From positions 372,001 through 436,000 of the forward strand of contig NZ_UGJJ01000001.1 of the NCBI RefSeq assembly GCF_900451175.1: a stretch of 64,000 nt of DNA, given 5' to 3'. Source of the DNA: Kingella potus (GTDB taxonomy: Bacteria > Pseudomonadota > Gammaproteobacteria > Burkholderiales > Neisseriaceae). The notes below the pieces were generated by a model. It searched no databases. It saw nothing but the letters and a program-made list of their open reading frames with translations, and had not been told where the DNA came from. Position 1 is the first letter of the stretch, and the number at the start of each line of letters is the position of its first letter. Of this stretch, positions 8,483-17,194 are shown piece by piece. The translations under genes and the position numbers were made by a program.

Positions 8483-9616
8483 ATGTCATACAGCACCTTC
8501 AGCAAAGAGAAAAACGATGCTTTGCTCGAACCGATGTTTTTCGGCCAGCCGGTGAATGTGGCGCGTTATGACCAGCAAAAATACGAAGTTTTTGAAAAAC
8601 TGATTGAAAAACAACTGTCGTTTTTCTGGCGGCCGGAAGAAATCGACGTGTCACGCGACCGCATCGACTACCAAAACCTGCCCGATCACGAAAAGCATAT
8701 TTTCATCAGCAATTTGAAATACCAAACCCTGCTCGATTCGATTCAGGGACGCAGCCCCAACGTGGCGCTGCTGCCGCTGGTTTCCATTCCCGAGCTGGAA
8801 ACGTGGATTGAAACCTGGTCATTCTCAGAAACCATCCACTCGCGCAGCTACACCCACATCATCCGCAACATCGTGAACGACCCGTCTGTCGTGTTTGACG
8901 ACATCGTACAGAACGAATACATCATCGCCCGCGCCGAAGACATCGCCTGCTATTACGACGATTTAATCGAATATACCCAATATTACAACCTGTTGGGCGA
9001 GGGCGAACACCGCGTCAACGGCAAAACCGTTGTGGTGGACAAGCGCGAACTGAAGAAAAAACTGTATCTGTGCCTGATGTGCGTCAACGTGCTCGAAGCC
9101 ATCCGTTTTTATGTTTCCTTCGCCTGCTCGTTTGCCTTCGCCGAACGCGAGCTGATGGAAGGCAACGCCAAAATCATCAAACTCATCGCCCGCGACGAAG
9201 CACTGCACCTGACTTCCACCCAGCACATGCTGAACCTGATGCGCAGCGGCGTGGACGACCCGGAAATGGCCGAAATCGCTGCCGAATTGCAAAACGACTG
9301 CTTCGATCTGTTTAAAAAAGCGGCCTTGCAGGAAAAAGAGTGGGCGGAATACCTGTTTAAAGACGGCTCGATGATCGGCCTGAACAAAGACATTCTGTGC
9401 CAATACGTCGAATACATCACCAACCACCGCATGATCGCCGTCGGCCTGGAACCCGCCTTCCCCGCCGCCAACCAAAACCCGATTCCGTGGATTAATGCCT
9501 GGCTCTCGTCGGACAACGTTCAGGTAGCCCCGCAGGAAGTGGAAATTTCCTCCTACCTCATCGGCCAAATCGATGCCGAAATCGGTGCCGACGATTTGGA
9601 CGGCTTCGAGCTGTAA
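8483..9616 (+). CDS. nrdB: Class Ia ribonucleoside-diphosphate reductase, beta subunit
   Basis: Provides the diiron-tyrosyl radical for NrdA. The start at 8483 (MSYSTFSKEKNDAL) matches the E. coli NrdB N-terminus and gives 377 residues. An upstream in-frame ATG at 8462, with GAGAGA before it, would add seven residues and cannot be excluded. The helix ETIHSRSYTHIIRN holds the iron-ligand Glu/His and the radical tyrosine. AERELMEGNAKII and RDEALHLTSTQH supply the remaining ligands. The C-terminal tail that docks into NrdA is intact (DADDLDGFEL-type acidic end). Confidence 0.97.
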   Translation: MSYSTFSKEKNDALLEPMFFGQPVNVARYDQQKYEVFEKLIEKQLSFFWRPEEIDVSRDRIDYQNLPDHEKHIFISNLKYQTLLDSIQGRSPNVALLPLVSIPELETWIETWSFSETIHSRSYTHIIRNIVNDPSVVFDDIVQNEYIIARAEDIACYYDDLIEYTQYYNLLGEGEHRVNGKTVVVDKRELKKKLYLCLMCVNVLEAIRFYVSFACSFAFAERELMEGNAKIIKLIARDEALHLTSTQHMLNLMRSGVDDPEMAEIAAELQNDCFDLFKKAALQEKEWAEYLFKDGSMIGLNKDILCQYVEYITNHRMIAVGLEPAFPAANQNPIPWINAWLSSDNVQVAPQEVEISSYLIGQIDAEIGADDLDGFEL

Positions 9617-9741
9617 GCTGTGTCCGCCATCCGACATTCTGTCTTGTTTCATTCGATATGTTCATTTCCTATCAGGCAATAAAGCATAAAGGCCGTCTGA
9701 AAATGAACAGAGGCTGTTTTCCCCTATCCGAAGGATGCGTT

Positions 9742-10278
9742 ATGCAAAATATCCCCGTCCCCGAAACGCCGTTTGCCGAAGTGCTGCATGCCGCGCAGTC
9801 GGGTGAAAACGAAATTTCATGGCAGAAAAATACCCCCGTTACCCAAGCCGAGCGCGATAACGCGCGCCGCATCAAAAAGATGCTGGTTTATACGCAGCCC
9901 GTGCCGCTGGTGCTCACGGTTATCGTTTACTTTGCCCTGCCCAATATCTTCCTGCATAACGGCGAACTGCTTTTGCCTGCCGTGCTTCCTCTTGTCGCGT
10001 ACGACGTTATTGCTCCGCTTTTCACGCTGTGGCTGATAAAACGCTACAACCGCGTGTTGGATTTGCCCGCACACGAGCCGCAAGCCGCCACTTACTCGGT
10101 GCGTTTCAAAAACAGAGGCAAAGACAAAAAAGGATTATCCGTCGCCCGCAGTGTGGGTTCGAATCTGAATTACGCTGAATTTACCCTGCGCGATTGGCAG
10201 GCCGTGCTGCCCCGTGCCGGCGAAGAGGATGTCCGCCGCCTCAGCCAAATCATTGTCCGCCGCTTAAACGGCACATAA
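9742..10278 (+). CDS. Small two-helix membrane protein of unknown function
   Basis: The start at 9742 (MQNIPVPETPFAEVL) has AAGGA nine bases upstream and is preferred over the longer frame from 9658, which begins within the uptake sequence. The 178-residue product has a polar N-terminus and two hydrophobic segments (roughly residues 52-70 and 76-98: LVLTVIVYFALP and LLPAVLPLVAYDVIAPLFTLWLI). A soluble C-terminal domain of about 75 residues follows. I recognise no family. It stands alone after nrdB and converges on the hemerythrin-like gene. Confidence 0.7.
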   Translation: MQNIPVPETPFAEVLHAAQSGENEISWQKNTPVTQAERDNARRIKKMLVYTQPVPLVLTVIVYFALPNIFLHNGELLLPAVLPLVAYDVIAPLFTLWLIKRYNRVLDLPAHEPQAATYSVRFKNRGKDKKGLSVARSVGSNLNYAEFTLRDWQAVLPRAGEEDVRRLSQIIVRRLNGT

Positions 10279-10361
10279 CGCTTTTCAGGCTGTCTGGTTC
10301 ATCTTCATAAGGCAGGCCGAAACGGTAGGGGATTAGAGAGAAAAGATTATTTTGAATTAAA

Positions 10362-10397
10362 AAAGGCCGTCTGAAAAATCTGTTTTCAGACGGCCTC
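10362..10397. terminator. Bidirectional inverted AG-DUS hairpin
   Basis: An uptake-sequence inverted repeat with A and T flanks lies between two convergent genes, so it can terminate both. Confidence 0.8.
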
Positions 10398-10510
10398 TTG
10401 CTCGGTCGGAAACGGCAAAAGCAGCCGTCTTTTTCCGTTTGTGATGGAAAAAGCAGATTGCGCAACAAGCATCTGCAAATACTCCGGCAGATCCTGCCTG
10501 CCTTTCCTTC

Positions 10511-10981
10511 CTATACGGACAGCGTGCGGGCGAAGAGGATGTTGTCTTCCAGCTCGATATGCTCGGCGAGATCGTCGGCAAACTGTCGGGCGATTGTGTA
10601 AAGCTGCCGCCACTCTCCGCCTGCGTGTTCGGGCGGCGTAAACTGATTGGTTACGGCGGCAAGCAGGCCGATTGCGCCTCTATGGTCGCCGTGTTCGTGC
10701 ATCATCATGCGGATCGGCATGGCCGCGCCGCTGCCCGCCCCGTTTTCAATCATGGGAAAGAGGATGCGCTCTTCTTTCATCATGTGGCTGAGCAGCTCGT
10801 TTTGGATGGCTTGGACGGTGGGGACGAAGTCTTCGGGAAAACCGGATTCGGTTTCGGCAAGCACAGTACCGCGCCCGATCATCTCGGCAAGCTGGCTGCG
10901 GTGGGTGTTGTGGTAGCGGGGGACGATATGGGCGGTAATGTCGTGAAGCGGAGCGGTTTGCCAGGGTGTGAGATCGGTCAT
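10511..10981 (-). CDS. Hemerythrin-domain protein, DnrN/YtfE-like without the N-terminal ScdA domain
   Basis: A 156-residue protein with the four-helix diiron pattern: HDITAHIVPRYHNTH, HMMKEERILFPM, MMMHEHGDH and HIELEDNILF. These supply the His and Glu ligands in the order found in the iron-sulfur repair proteins YtfE/DnrN. Those are normally about 220 residues with an N-terminal ScdA_N region carrying a CC motif; here that region is absent and the frame starts right at the hemerythrin domain. A role in nitrosative or oxidative stress repair is inferred from the family. I see no clear NsrR site upstream. Confidence 0.75.
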   Translation of the reverse strand: MTDLTPWQTAPLHDITAHIVPRYHNTHRSQLAEMIGRGTVLAETESGFPEDFVPTVQAIQNELLSHMMKEERILFPMIENGAGSGAAMPIRMMMHEHGDHRGAIGLLAAVTNQFTPPEHAGGEWRQLYTIARQFADDLAEHIELEDNILFARTLSV

Positions 10982-11072
10982 TTTGTGATTCCTTTTTAAT
11001 GATGCCGCCTGTGCTGCGGCTTGCTCTTGGAGAGCTGCGGATTATAGGAATCTTGGTCAAACGGAGCAACGG

Positions 11073-11112
11073 AGGCCGTCTGAAAAGGGGATGCGGGTTT
11101 TCAGACGGCCTG
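11073..11112. terminator. Inverted AG-DUS hairpin downstream of xerD
   Basis: The uptake-sequence inverted repeat lies about 30 bases beyond the xerD stop on the minus strand and 90 bases upstream of the hemerythrin-like start. Confidence 0.7.
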
Positions 11113-11142
11113 TTTCATGCAGGCCGCAGCCGCGCGGCAGGT

Positions 11143-12030
11143 TTAAAGGGATCGCGGATGGTGTTCGGCCACAATATTTTTCAGGCGTTCGGCGGCAACA
11201 CGGGTGTAGATTTCGGTGGTGCTGATGCTGGCGTGGCCGAGCAGCTCCTGCACGATGCGCAGGTCTGCGCCGTGGTTGACAAGGTGGGTGGCAAAGGCGT
11301 GGCGCAGGCTGTGGGGGGAAAGATGGCGGATGCCGGCAGCGGCGGCATATTTTTCGACAACCATCCAGGCAAGCTGGCGGCTGATGCCTATCCTTTTCTG
11401 GCTGACGAAGATTTCGTCGCAACGGGCATTTTTCAGCAGCAGCGGGCGGGATTCGGCAAGATAGCGTTCCAGCCAGTACACGGCTTCTTCGCCCATAGGA
11501 ACAATGCGCTGTTTTCCGCCTTTGCCGATGGTGGAAACAAGACCGCGCGGCAGATCGGTATCGGCCAGCCGCAAGCCCACGGCCTCGCTCACACGCAATC
11601 CAGTGGCGTAGATTAGTTCGAGCAGGGCTTTGTCGCGCAGGCCGTGGGGCGTACCGCTGTCCGGAGCGGCGAGCAGGGCTTCGATTTGGCCTTCGCTTAT
11701 GGCTGCGGGCAGGGTTTTTTCCTGCTTGGGGCTGCGCAGGTGTTCGGTGGGATCGGTGTCGGTTTGCCCTGTTTCCAACAGCCAGCCGTAAAGGCGTTTG
11801 CAGGCGGAAAGGGCGCGAGAGCGCGAGCGGGGGCTTTCTTCGTCGCGGTACACGGCCCGGGCCAGATCGGTATCTTTTGCGTCCAACCAGCCGCAACCCT
11901 GCCCCGCCAGCCGAACGGCGATTTTATTCAGGTCGCTGCGGTAGGCGGCCAGGGTGTTCGCACTGAGGCGTTCTTGCAGCCAAAGATGCTCGAGCAGGCG
12001 TTCGATGGGATCGTCGGTCATGGTTTGCAC
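11143..12030 (-). CDS. xerD: Site-specific tyrosine recombinase XerD
   Basis: Resolves chromosome dimers at dif together with XerC. The 295-residue product has an N-terminal core-binding domain (LSANTLAAYRSDL) and a C-terminal catalytic domain. The full catalytic set is visible: Arg in TGLRVSEAVG, Lys in GKGGKQR, HxxR in SPHSLRHAF, His in LLGHASISTT and the nucleophilic Tyr in TEIYTRV. Length is typical. A second start three codons in (MTDDPIERL) is equally plausible. The gene follows bcp on the same strand after an 18-base gap and may be cotranscribed with it. XerD fits better than XerC from the IxRQLAWMVVEKYA region, but that distinction is by eye. Confidence 0.9.
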   Translation of the reverse strand: MQTMTDDPIERLLEHLWLQERLSANTLAAYRSDLNKIAVRLAGQGCGWLDAKDTDLARAVYRDEESPRSRSRALSACKRLYGWLLETGQTDTDPTEHLRSPKQEKTLPAAISEGQIEALLAAPDSGTPHGLRDKALLELIYATGLRVSEAVGLRLADTDLPRGLVSTIGKGGKQRIVPMGEEAVYWLERYLAESRPLLLKNARCDEIFVSQKRIGISRQLAWMVVEKYAAAAGIRHLSPHSLRHAFATHLVNHGADLRIVQELLGHASISTTEIYTRVAAERLKNIVAEHHPRSL

Positions 12031-12048
12031 TTTGTCGAAACCGCGTTT

Positions 12049-12498
12049 TCAGACGGCCTCTCTGCCTTTTTTGAGCGTATCCAGCACTTCGCGGGCGTGT
12101 CCTGCCACTTTGACTTTGCGCCATTCGTATGCGATTTCTCCCTTTTCGTTTAATACGAAGGTGCTGCGCTCGATGCCGTAGGATTCCCTGCCGTAGAGCT
12201 TTTTCAGTTTGATTACGTCAAACAGGCGGCATACGGTTTCGTCGACATCGCTCAAAAGCTCGAAGCCGAAGCCCTGTTTGGCGCAAAAATTCTGGTGCGA
12301 TTTCACGCCGTCGCGCGAAATGCCGGCAACGGTATAGCCCAATGCGGCAAACTCGGGCAGCAGCACGTTAAATTCAAGACCTTCGGTGGTGCAGCCGGGC
12401 GTGTTGTCTTTGGGATAGAAGTAGAGGACAAGGGGGAGGCGGTCGGCGGATCGGAAGGTGTCGCCCGATGAAGAGGGCAGCATAAAATCATATTTCAC
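12049..12498 (-). CDS. bcp: Thiol peroxidase, Bcp/PrxQ family
   Basis: A 149-residue peroxiredoxin that reduces hydroperoxides with thioredoxin-type donors. The peroxidatic cysteine is in FYPKDNTPGCTTEGLEF. The second cysteine found five residues later in E. coli Bcp is missing (Gly-Leu-Glu instead). Resolution must use another cysteine (FCAKQG or TVCRLF are candidates) or a one-Cys mechanism. The C-terminal part RSTFVLNEKGEIAYEWRKVK is typical. The gene is divergent from clpB, with a 165-base intergenic region holding the clpB promoter. Confidence 0.92.
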   Translation of the reverse strand: MKYDFMLPSSSGDTFRSADRLPLVLYFYPKDNTPGCTTEGLEFNVLLPEFAALGYTVAGISRDGVKSHQNFCAKQGFGFELLSDVDETVCRLFDVIKLKKLYGRESYGIERSTFVLNEKGEIAYEWRKVKVAGHAREVLDTLKKGREAV

Positions 12499-12569
12499 AG
12501 CAGGATGTCCTTAGAAAAAGGCGGATGGTAGGCCGTCTGAAAACAGCGGGCAAGCTCCGCGCGGCGCAG

Positions 12570-12610
12570 TTATCCACAGTTTACCTATCTTAACGCTTGA
12601 CTTATCCACA
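12570..12610 (+). promoter_or_regulatory. Two perfect DnaA-box-like nonamers upstream of clpB
   Basis: TTATCCACA occurs at 12570-12578 and again, same orientation, at 12602-12610. Both match the DnaA box consensus TTATNCACA. There is no AT-rich unwinding region or dnaA/dnaN context, so this is not an origin. The boxes could titrate DnaA or regulate the bcp/clpB promoters. Confidence 0.45.
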
Positions 12611-12624
12611 GCTTGCCCTATATA
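12596..12624 (+). promoter_or_regulatory. Sigma32-type heat-shock promoter of clpB
   Basis: A -35-like CTTGACT (12596-12602) is followed after 13 bases by CCCTATATA (12616-12624). This resembles the sigma32 consensus CTTGAA - 13-15 bases - CCCCATNT. It lies 40 bases upstream of the clpB start, as expected for a chaperone gene. The -35 element overlaps the second DnaA-like box. Confidence 0.6.
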
Positions 12625-12663
12625 GCGTGTCATGTCAAAACACTCTTCACCTAAGGAGACACT

Positions 12664-15237
12664 ATGAGATTCGACAAATTGACCGCCAAATTCCAACAGG
12701 CTCTGCAGGAAGGCCAGAGTCTCGCGCTGGCAGCCGACAGCAGCTATCTGGAAGCGGGCTTTGTATTGAAAGCCCTGCTCGACGATGCAAACAGCGGCGC
12801 GGCCGCGCTTTTGGCACATGCAGGCGTGAACGTGTCGCAGGCCAAGCAGAAACTGAACGCATATTTAAGCGGCCTGCCCAAAGTATCGGGACAGGGCGGC
12901 GACATTATGCCCAGCCGCGAATTGCAGGCGGTATTGAATTTAACGGACAAAGCCGCCGCCAAACGCGGCGATGCCTACATTGCCAGCGAATTATTCCTGC
13001 TCGCGCTGGTACAGCAAAACGATGCCGCAGGAAAAATCCTGAAAGAAGCCGGTGCCACCGAACAAAACATCAATGCCGCGATTGACGCGGTACGCGGAGG
13101 ACAAAACGTGAACGATGCCAATGCCGAAGACCAACGCGATGCGTTGAAAAAATACACCCTTGATTTAACCCAACGCGCCCGCGACGGCAAGCTCGACCCG
13201 GTAATCGGCCGCGACGACGAAATCCGCCGCGCGATTCAGGTATTGCAGCGCCGCACCAAAAACAACCCCGTACTCATCGGCGAGCCGGGCGTGGGCAAAA
13301 CCGCGATTGTGGAAGGCTTGGCACAACGCATCGTCAACGGCGAAGTGCCGGAGAGCCTGCGCAACAAACGCCTGCTGGTGCTGGATTTGGCCGCGCTGAT
13401 TGCCGGCGCGAAATACCGTGGCGAATTTGAAGAGCGCCTCAAAGCCGTGTTGAACGACTTGGCCAAAGACGACGGCAACACGCTGATTTTCATTGATGAA
13501 ATCCACACGCTGGTGGGCGCGGGCAAAACCGACGGCGCGATGGACGCGGGCAATATGCTCAAACCGGCTCTGGCACGCAGCGAATTGCACTGCATCGGCG
13601 CGACCACGCTCGACGAATACCGCCAATACATCGAAAAAGATGCCGCGCTGGAACGCCGTTTCCAAAAAGTTTTGGTGGGCGAGCCGAGCGTGGAAGACAC
13701 GATTGCGATTTTGCGCGGCCTGCAGGAGCGTTACGAAATCCACCACGGCATCGACATCACCGACCCGGCGATTGTCGCCGCCGCCGAGTTGAGCGACCGC
13801 TACATCACCGACCGTTTCCTGCCCGACAAAGCCATTGATTTGATTGACGAAGCTGCCAGCCGCATCAAAATGGAGCTCGATTCCAAGCCCGAACAGATGG
13901 ACAAGCTCGACCGCCGCATCATCCAGCTCAAAATGGAAAAGATGCACGTGGAAAAAGAAAGCGACGAAGCAAGCAAAAAACGTTTGGAATTAATCGACGA
14001 AGAAATCGACGGCCTGCAAAAAGAATACGCCGATTTGGACGAAATCTGGAAAGCGGAAAAAGCCGCTTCCAGCAGCAGCGCCGACATCAAAAAACAAATC
14101 GACGAAATCAAGTTCAAAATCGAACAGGCCAAACGCCAAGGCGACTTCGCCCGCGCGTCCGAACTCGAATACGGCGAGCTGCCCAAGCTCGGCCAGCAGC
14201 TTCAGGCTGCCGAAAGCAACCCGGACGGCAAAAAGGCCAACAAACTGTTCCGCACCGAAGTAGGCGCGGACGAAGTGGCCGAAATCGTTTCCCGCATCAC
14301 CGGCATTCCCGTAGCCAAAATGATGGAAGGCGAGCGCGACAAGCTGTTGAAAATGGAAGAAGTGCTGCATCAGCGCGTGGTGGGACAAGACGAAGCCGTA
14401 CGCGCCGTGTCCGATGCCATCCGCCGCAGCCGAAGCGGCCTTGCCGACCCGAACAAACCCTACGGCAGCTTCCTGTTTTTAGGCCCCACCGGTGTGGGCA
14501 AAACCGAGCTGTGCAAAGCACTGGCAGGCTTTTTGTTCGACAGCGAAGACCACCTTATCCGCATCGATATGTCGGAATATATGGAAAAACACGCCGTTGC
14601 CCGCTTAATCGGTGCGCCCCCGGGCTATGTCGGCTACGAAGAAGGCGGCTACCTCACCGAACAGGTGCGCCGCAAGCCCTACAGCGTGATTCTGCTCGAC
14701 GAAGTGGAAAAAGCACACCCCGACGTGTTCAACATCCTGCTGCAAGTCTTGGACGACGGCCGCCTCACCGACGGTCAAGGCCGCACGGTGGATTTCAAAA
14801 ACACCGTGATTGTGATGACTTCCAATATCGGCAGCCAGCACATCCAGCAGATGGGTACGCAGGACTATGAAGCAGTAAAAGAAGTGGTGATGGAAGACGT
14901 GAAAGCGCATTTCCGCCCCGAAATGATTAACCGCATCGACGAAGTGGTGGTGTTCCACGGACTTGATCAGGCCAATATCCGCAGCATCGCCAAAATCCAG
15001 CTCAAAGGTTTGGAAAAACGCCTGGCCGCGCAAAACCTGCGCCTCGCCGTGGACGATGCCGCGCTCGATTTCATCGCCCAAGCCGGTTTCGACCCCGTGT
15101 ACGGCGCGCGCCCGCTCAAACGCGCGATTCAGGCCGAAATCGAAAACCCGCTCGCCCGCGCCCTGCTCGAAGGCCGCTACCCGCCCGAAAGCACGATTCG
15201 CGTCGGCGTGGAAAACGGCAGACCGGCATTTGCCTGA
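12664..15237 (+). CDS. clpB: ATP-dependent disaggregase ClpB
   Basis: A hexameric AAA+ unfoldase that rescues aggregated proteins with DnaK. The start at 12664 follows the strong ribosome-binding site AAGGAGA. The 857 residues equal the family length. Clp N-domain repeats occupy residues ~1-145. The first AAA domain has Walker A GEPGVGKTA and Walker B LIFIDEIHTL. The coiled-coil middle domain spans roughly residues 400-520 (LDRRIIQLKMEKMHVEKE region). The second AAA domain has Walker A GPTGVGKTE, the pore loop GYVGYEEGG and Walker B ILLDEVEKAHPD. A sigma32-like promoter lies upstream and a DUS hairpin downstream. Confidence 0.98.
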   Translation: MRFDKLTAKFQQALQEGQSLALAADSSYLEAGFVLKALLDDANSGAAALLAHAGVNVSQAKQKLNAYLSGLPKVSGQGGDIMPSRELQAVLNLTDKAAAKRGDAYIASELFLLALVQQNDAAGKILKEAGATEQNINAAIDAVRGGQNVNDANAEDQRDALKKYTLDLTQRARDGKLDPVIGRDDEIRRAIQVLQRRTKNNPVLIGEPGVGKTAIVEGLAQRIVNGEVPESLRNKRLLVLDLAALIAGAKYRGEFEERLKAVLNDLAKDDGNTLIFIDEIHTLVGAGKTDGAMDAGNMLKPALARSELHCIGATTLDEYRQYIEKDAALERRFQKVLVGEPSVEDTIAILRGLQERYEIHHGIDITDPAIVAAAELSDRYITDRFLPDKAIDLIDEAASRIKMELDSKPEQMDKLDRRIIQLKMEKMHVEKESDEASKKRLELIDEEIDGLQKEYADLDEIWKAEKAASSSSADIKKQIDEIKFKIEQAKRQGDFARASELEYGELPKLGQQLQAAESNPDGKKANKLFRTEVGADEVAEIVSRITGIPVAKMMEGERDKLLKMEEVLHQRVVGQDEAVRAVSDAIRRSRSGLADPNKPYGSFLFLGPTGVGKTELCKALAGFLFDSEDHLIRIDMSEYMEKHAVARLIGAPPGYVGYEEGGYLTEQVRRKPYSVILLDEVEKAHPDVFNILLQVLDDGRLTDGQGRTVDFKNTVIVMTSNIGSQHIQQMGTQDYEAVKEVVMEDVKAHFRPEMINRIDEVVVFHGLDQANIRSIAKIQLKGLEKRLAAQNLRLAVDDAALDFIAQAGFDPVYGARPLKRAIQAEIENPLARALLEGRYPPESTIRVGVENGRPAFA

Positions 15238-15257
15238 CCGCGTGTTTTAAAGTAAAC

Positions 15258-15292
15258 ACAGGCCGTCTGAAAAACATTTTTCAGACGGCCTG
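15258..15292. terminator. Inverted AG-DUS terminator between clpB and the phosphatase gene
   Basis: The hairpin of two facing uptake sequences lies 20 bases after the clpB stop. It also lies about 40 bases beyond the stop of the convergent phosphatase gene. Confidence 0.85.
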
Positions 15293-15330
15293 TTGTCTTG
15301 CATACCGCAGCGTATTCCCAATCCTGCGGC

Positions 15331-15798
15331 CTACTCCCGTTCCGCCGCAATTTTGTCCGCCAATGCCGCGCAGCCCGCCGAAACCAGCCGGTAGGTTTCG
15401 TCGAAATCGCCGGTGTACCACGGGTCGGGAACGGCGGCATAACCGGATTCAGGAATCAGATCCGTGAGTTTGAACAGCTTTTGCGGATGGCGGCCGAAGC
15501 GTTTTTCCAGCTCGGCGAGATTGTCGTCGTCCATGGCCAGCAGGTAATCGAAACGCTGCCAATCGTCTGCCGTTACCCGCCGGCTGGCGAAGCCGCCGCT
15601 GTCGATGCCGTGGCGGCGCAGCACGGTTTTCGTGCCACGGTGCATATCTTCGCCGTCGTGCCAGCCGGAAGTACCCGCGCTGGCGCATCGGACGGTATCG
15701 GACAGGCCGCGTTCGGCGGCGGTGCGGCGCAAAACGTATTCGGCCATCGGCGAGCGGCAGATGTTGCCGAGGCAGACGAAAAGGACGCGCACGGTCAT
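15331..15798 (-). CDS. Low-molecular-weight protein-tyrosine phosphatase
   Basis: Dephosphorylates phosphotyrosine proteins in the cytoplasm. The start at 15798 (MTVRVLFVCLGNICRSPMAE) places the P-loop signature CxGNxCRS at the N-terminus as in the family, and gives 155 residues. The general-acid Asp is in PDPWYTGDFDETY. The longer frame beginning at 15921 is an artefact of overlap with the upstream gene. The ATGA overlap with the upstream conserved hypothetical indicates translational coupling. Confidence 0.92.
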   Translation of the reverse strand: MTVRVLFVCLGNICRSPMAEYVLRRTAAERGLSDTVRCASAGTSGWHDGEDMHRGTKTVLRRHGIDSGGFASRRVTADDWQRFDYLLAMDDDNLAELEKRFGRHPQKLFKLTDLIPESGYAAVPDPWYTGDFDETYRLVSAGCAALADKIAAERE

Positions 15799-16898
15799 GA
15801 TTCGCCGCCGTCGCCGTAGAGCGGATTGTGTCCGGGCAGGCGCAGGGCCTGCGGATAAGACGGCAGCTCCTCGTTTTCGCCCACAGGATCGTGCAGCAGG
15901 CGGATGTTTTCCACCTGACATTCCACCAGCAGATCGATGAAGTTTTGCTGGACGGTTTCGATTTTGTCCGTCGGCGAGAGCGGCCAGGAAAAGACTTGCG
16001 GCTGCACATCAAACTGGCTTTCTGTGGCGTTGAAGCCGAACATGAGCCTGCCGCCTTCCTGCGCGGCCATCACCACGCCGACGCGCGGACTCTGCATTCT
16101 GATGGCGCGGATGGCGTTGCCGGCAAACACATCCAAGGCCATGCGCAGGCGCATATGGCCGGCTTCGATGAGGGCGGCGGCTGGATTGTCGGGCGGCAGC
16201 GGATTGGCAAACAGGGTTACTCCCGGCGTTTTCAGGGCTTCGAGCCACACCTGCATCAGCGGCAGGGCGGCATCTTGCAGGTTTTTGCCGAGTGCGGGCA
16301 CCAGTTCCAAGCCGCCGTAGCCCAGCGCATAGGCAACGCTTACCGATTGCCCTTCGACCAGCGGAAGCTGCTCCGTCTGCGGCAGAGAGGCGGCGAAACC
16401 GGCAGCGGCTTCGGTGTTTTGCTTGGCTTTAAACCATTGTCCGGCATTGATTTCCGACATCTGCCCGGCGGTAATGAGGCGCGGCAGCCAGACGGCGCGC
16501 GAAAAGGGACGGGTGTGCGGATAGTTGGCCAGACAGGCGCAGAGTTCGGGCGCGGGCGCGGCGGCAGGCAGGGCGGCGGCTTTTTTGCAGCCGGCCACCA
16601 TCACCACAGGCAGGGCAAACCACTGCACTTCGTCGTCGGTTTTCGCATGCAACACATCGTTTACCGCCGCCATAATCTGCCGGCAGGCATCTTCGTTCGG
16701 AGCCATGCTCAAAGCGACGGAGAGATTGAGATAGAAATCTTGCGACAACATTCCGTAAATTTGCGCGCGCAGGGCTTCGGCGGCGATTTTCGCCTGTGCG
16801 CCGCCGCCTGCGGCCTGTACGGCGTGCATCAGCAGATCGCGTCTGACCGGTTCGGCGGGATAGGGACGGGTGTCGGGGAGGTAGCGGTATCGGGACAT
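15795..16898 (-). CDS. Conserved hypothetical protein coupled to the phosphatase gene
   Basis: A 367-residue protein from the start at 16898 (MSRYRYLPDTRPYP), which has AGAAAG nine bases upstream. A longer frame to 16943 would add 15 residues without a better start. There is no signal peptide or obvious catalytic motif. It contains hydrophobic stretches such as ALPVVMVAG and SVAYALGYGGLELVPALG, which look like buried strands, not membrane helices. Its stop overlaps the phosphatase start by four bases, so the two are probably made together. I do not recognise the family; it resembles conserved hypothetical proteins of Neisseriaceae in style only. Confidence 0.65.
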   Translation of the reverse strand: MSRYRYLPDTRPYPAEPVRRDLLMHAVQAAGGGAQAKIAAEALRAQIYGMLSQDFYLNLSVALSMAPNEDACRQIMAAVNDVLHAKTDDEVQWFALPVVMVAGCKKAAALPAAAPAPELCACLANYPHTRPFSRAVWLPRLITAGQMSEINAGQWFKAKQNTEAAAGFAASLPQTEQLPLVEGQSVSVAYALGYGGLELVPALGKNLQDAALPLMQVWLEALKTPGVTLFANPLPPDNPAAALIEAGHMRLRMALDVFAGNAIRAIRMQSPRVGVVMAAQEGGRLMFGFNATESQFDVQPQVFSWPLSPTDKIETVQQNFIDLLVECQVENIRLLHDPVGENEELPSYPQALRLPGHNPLYGDGGES

Positions 16899-17021
16899 GG
16901 CCGGGCTTTCTTTTGCTGGGAAGCTGCTTGCAGGCGGCGGCAAATGCCGCGTCAGGCATTGGAACAGCTTGGGTTCGGATGTGCGGGAAAAATGCGGCGG
17001 ATTATAGCAAATTTTGCCTTT

Positions 17022-17124
17022 GAGGCCGTCCGAACGCCGTTTTCAGACGGCCTCTCCCTGCCCGGCCAAGCGTTACGCGCGTTTCGCAGACGGAAGCCTC
17101 CGCCTTTGAGGCCGTCTGAAAACA
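17022..17124. repeat. Clustered uptake sequences upstream of pheA
   Basis: Facing DUS copies (a one-base variant AGGCCGTCCGAA and a perfect one at about 17042-17053) form a hairpin. A further AG-DUS lies at about 17109. They separate two divergently transcribed units and leave the pheA promoter between about 17110 and 17190. Confidence 0.6.
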
Positions 17125-17194
17125 CGGCTTCCACGAAGCCGAAACATTCTGCGGTAAAATGCGCGGCTTGATACAACCACCACCGCGAGGGTTT

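Noticed and set aside
12570..12610. Replication origin
   Set aside because: Two DnaA-like boxes only, no AT-rich unwinding region and no dnaA, dnaN or gidA context.
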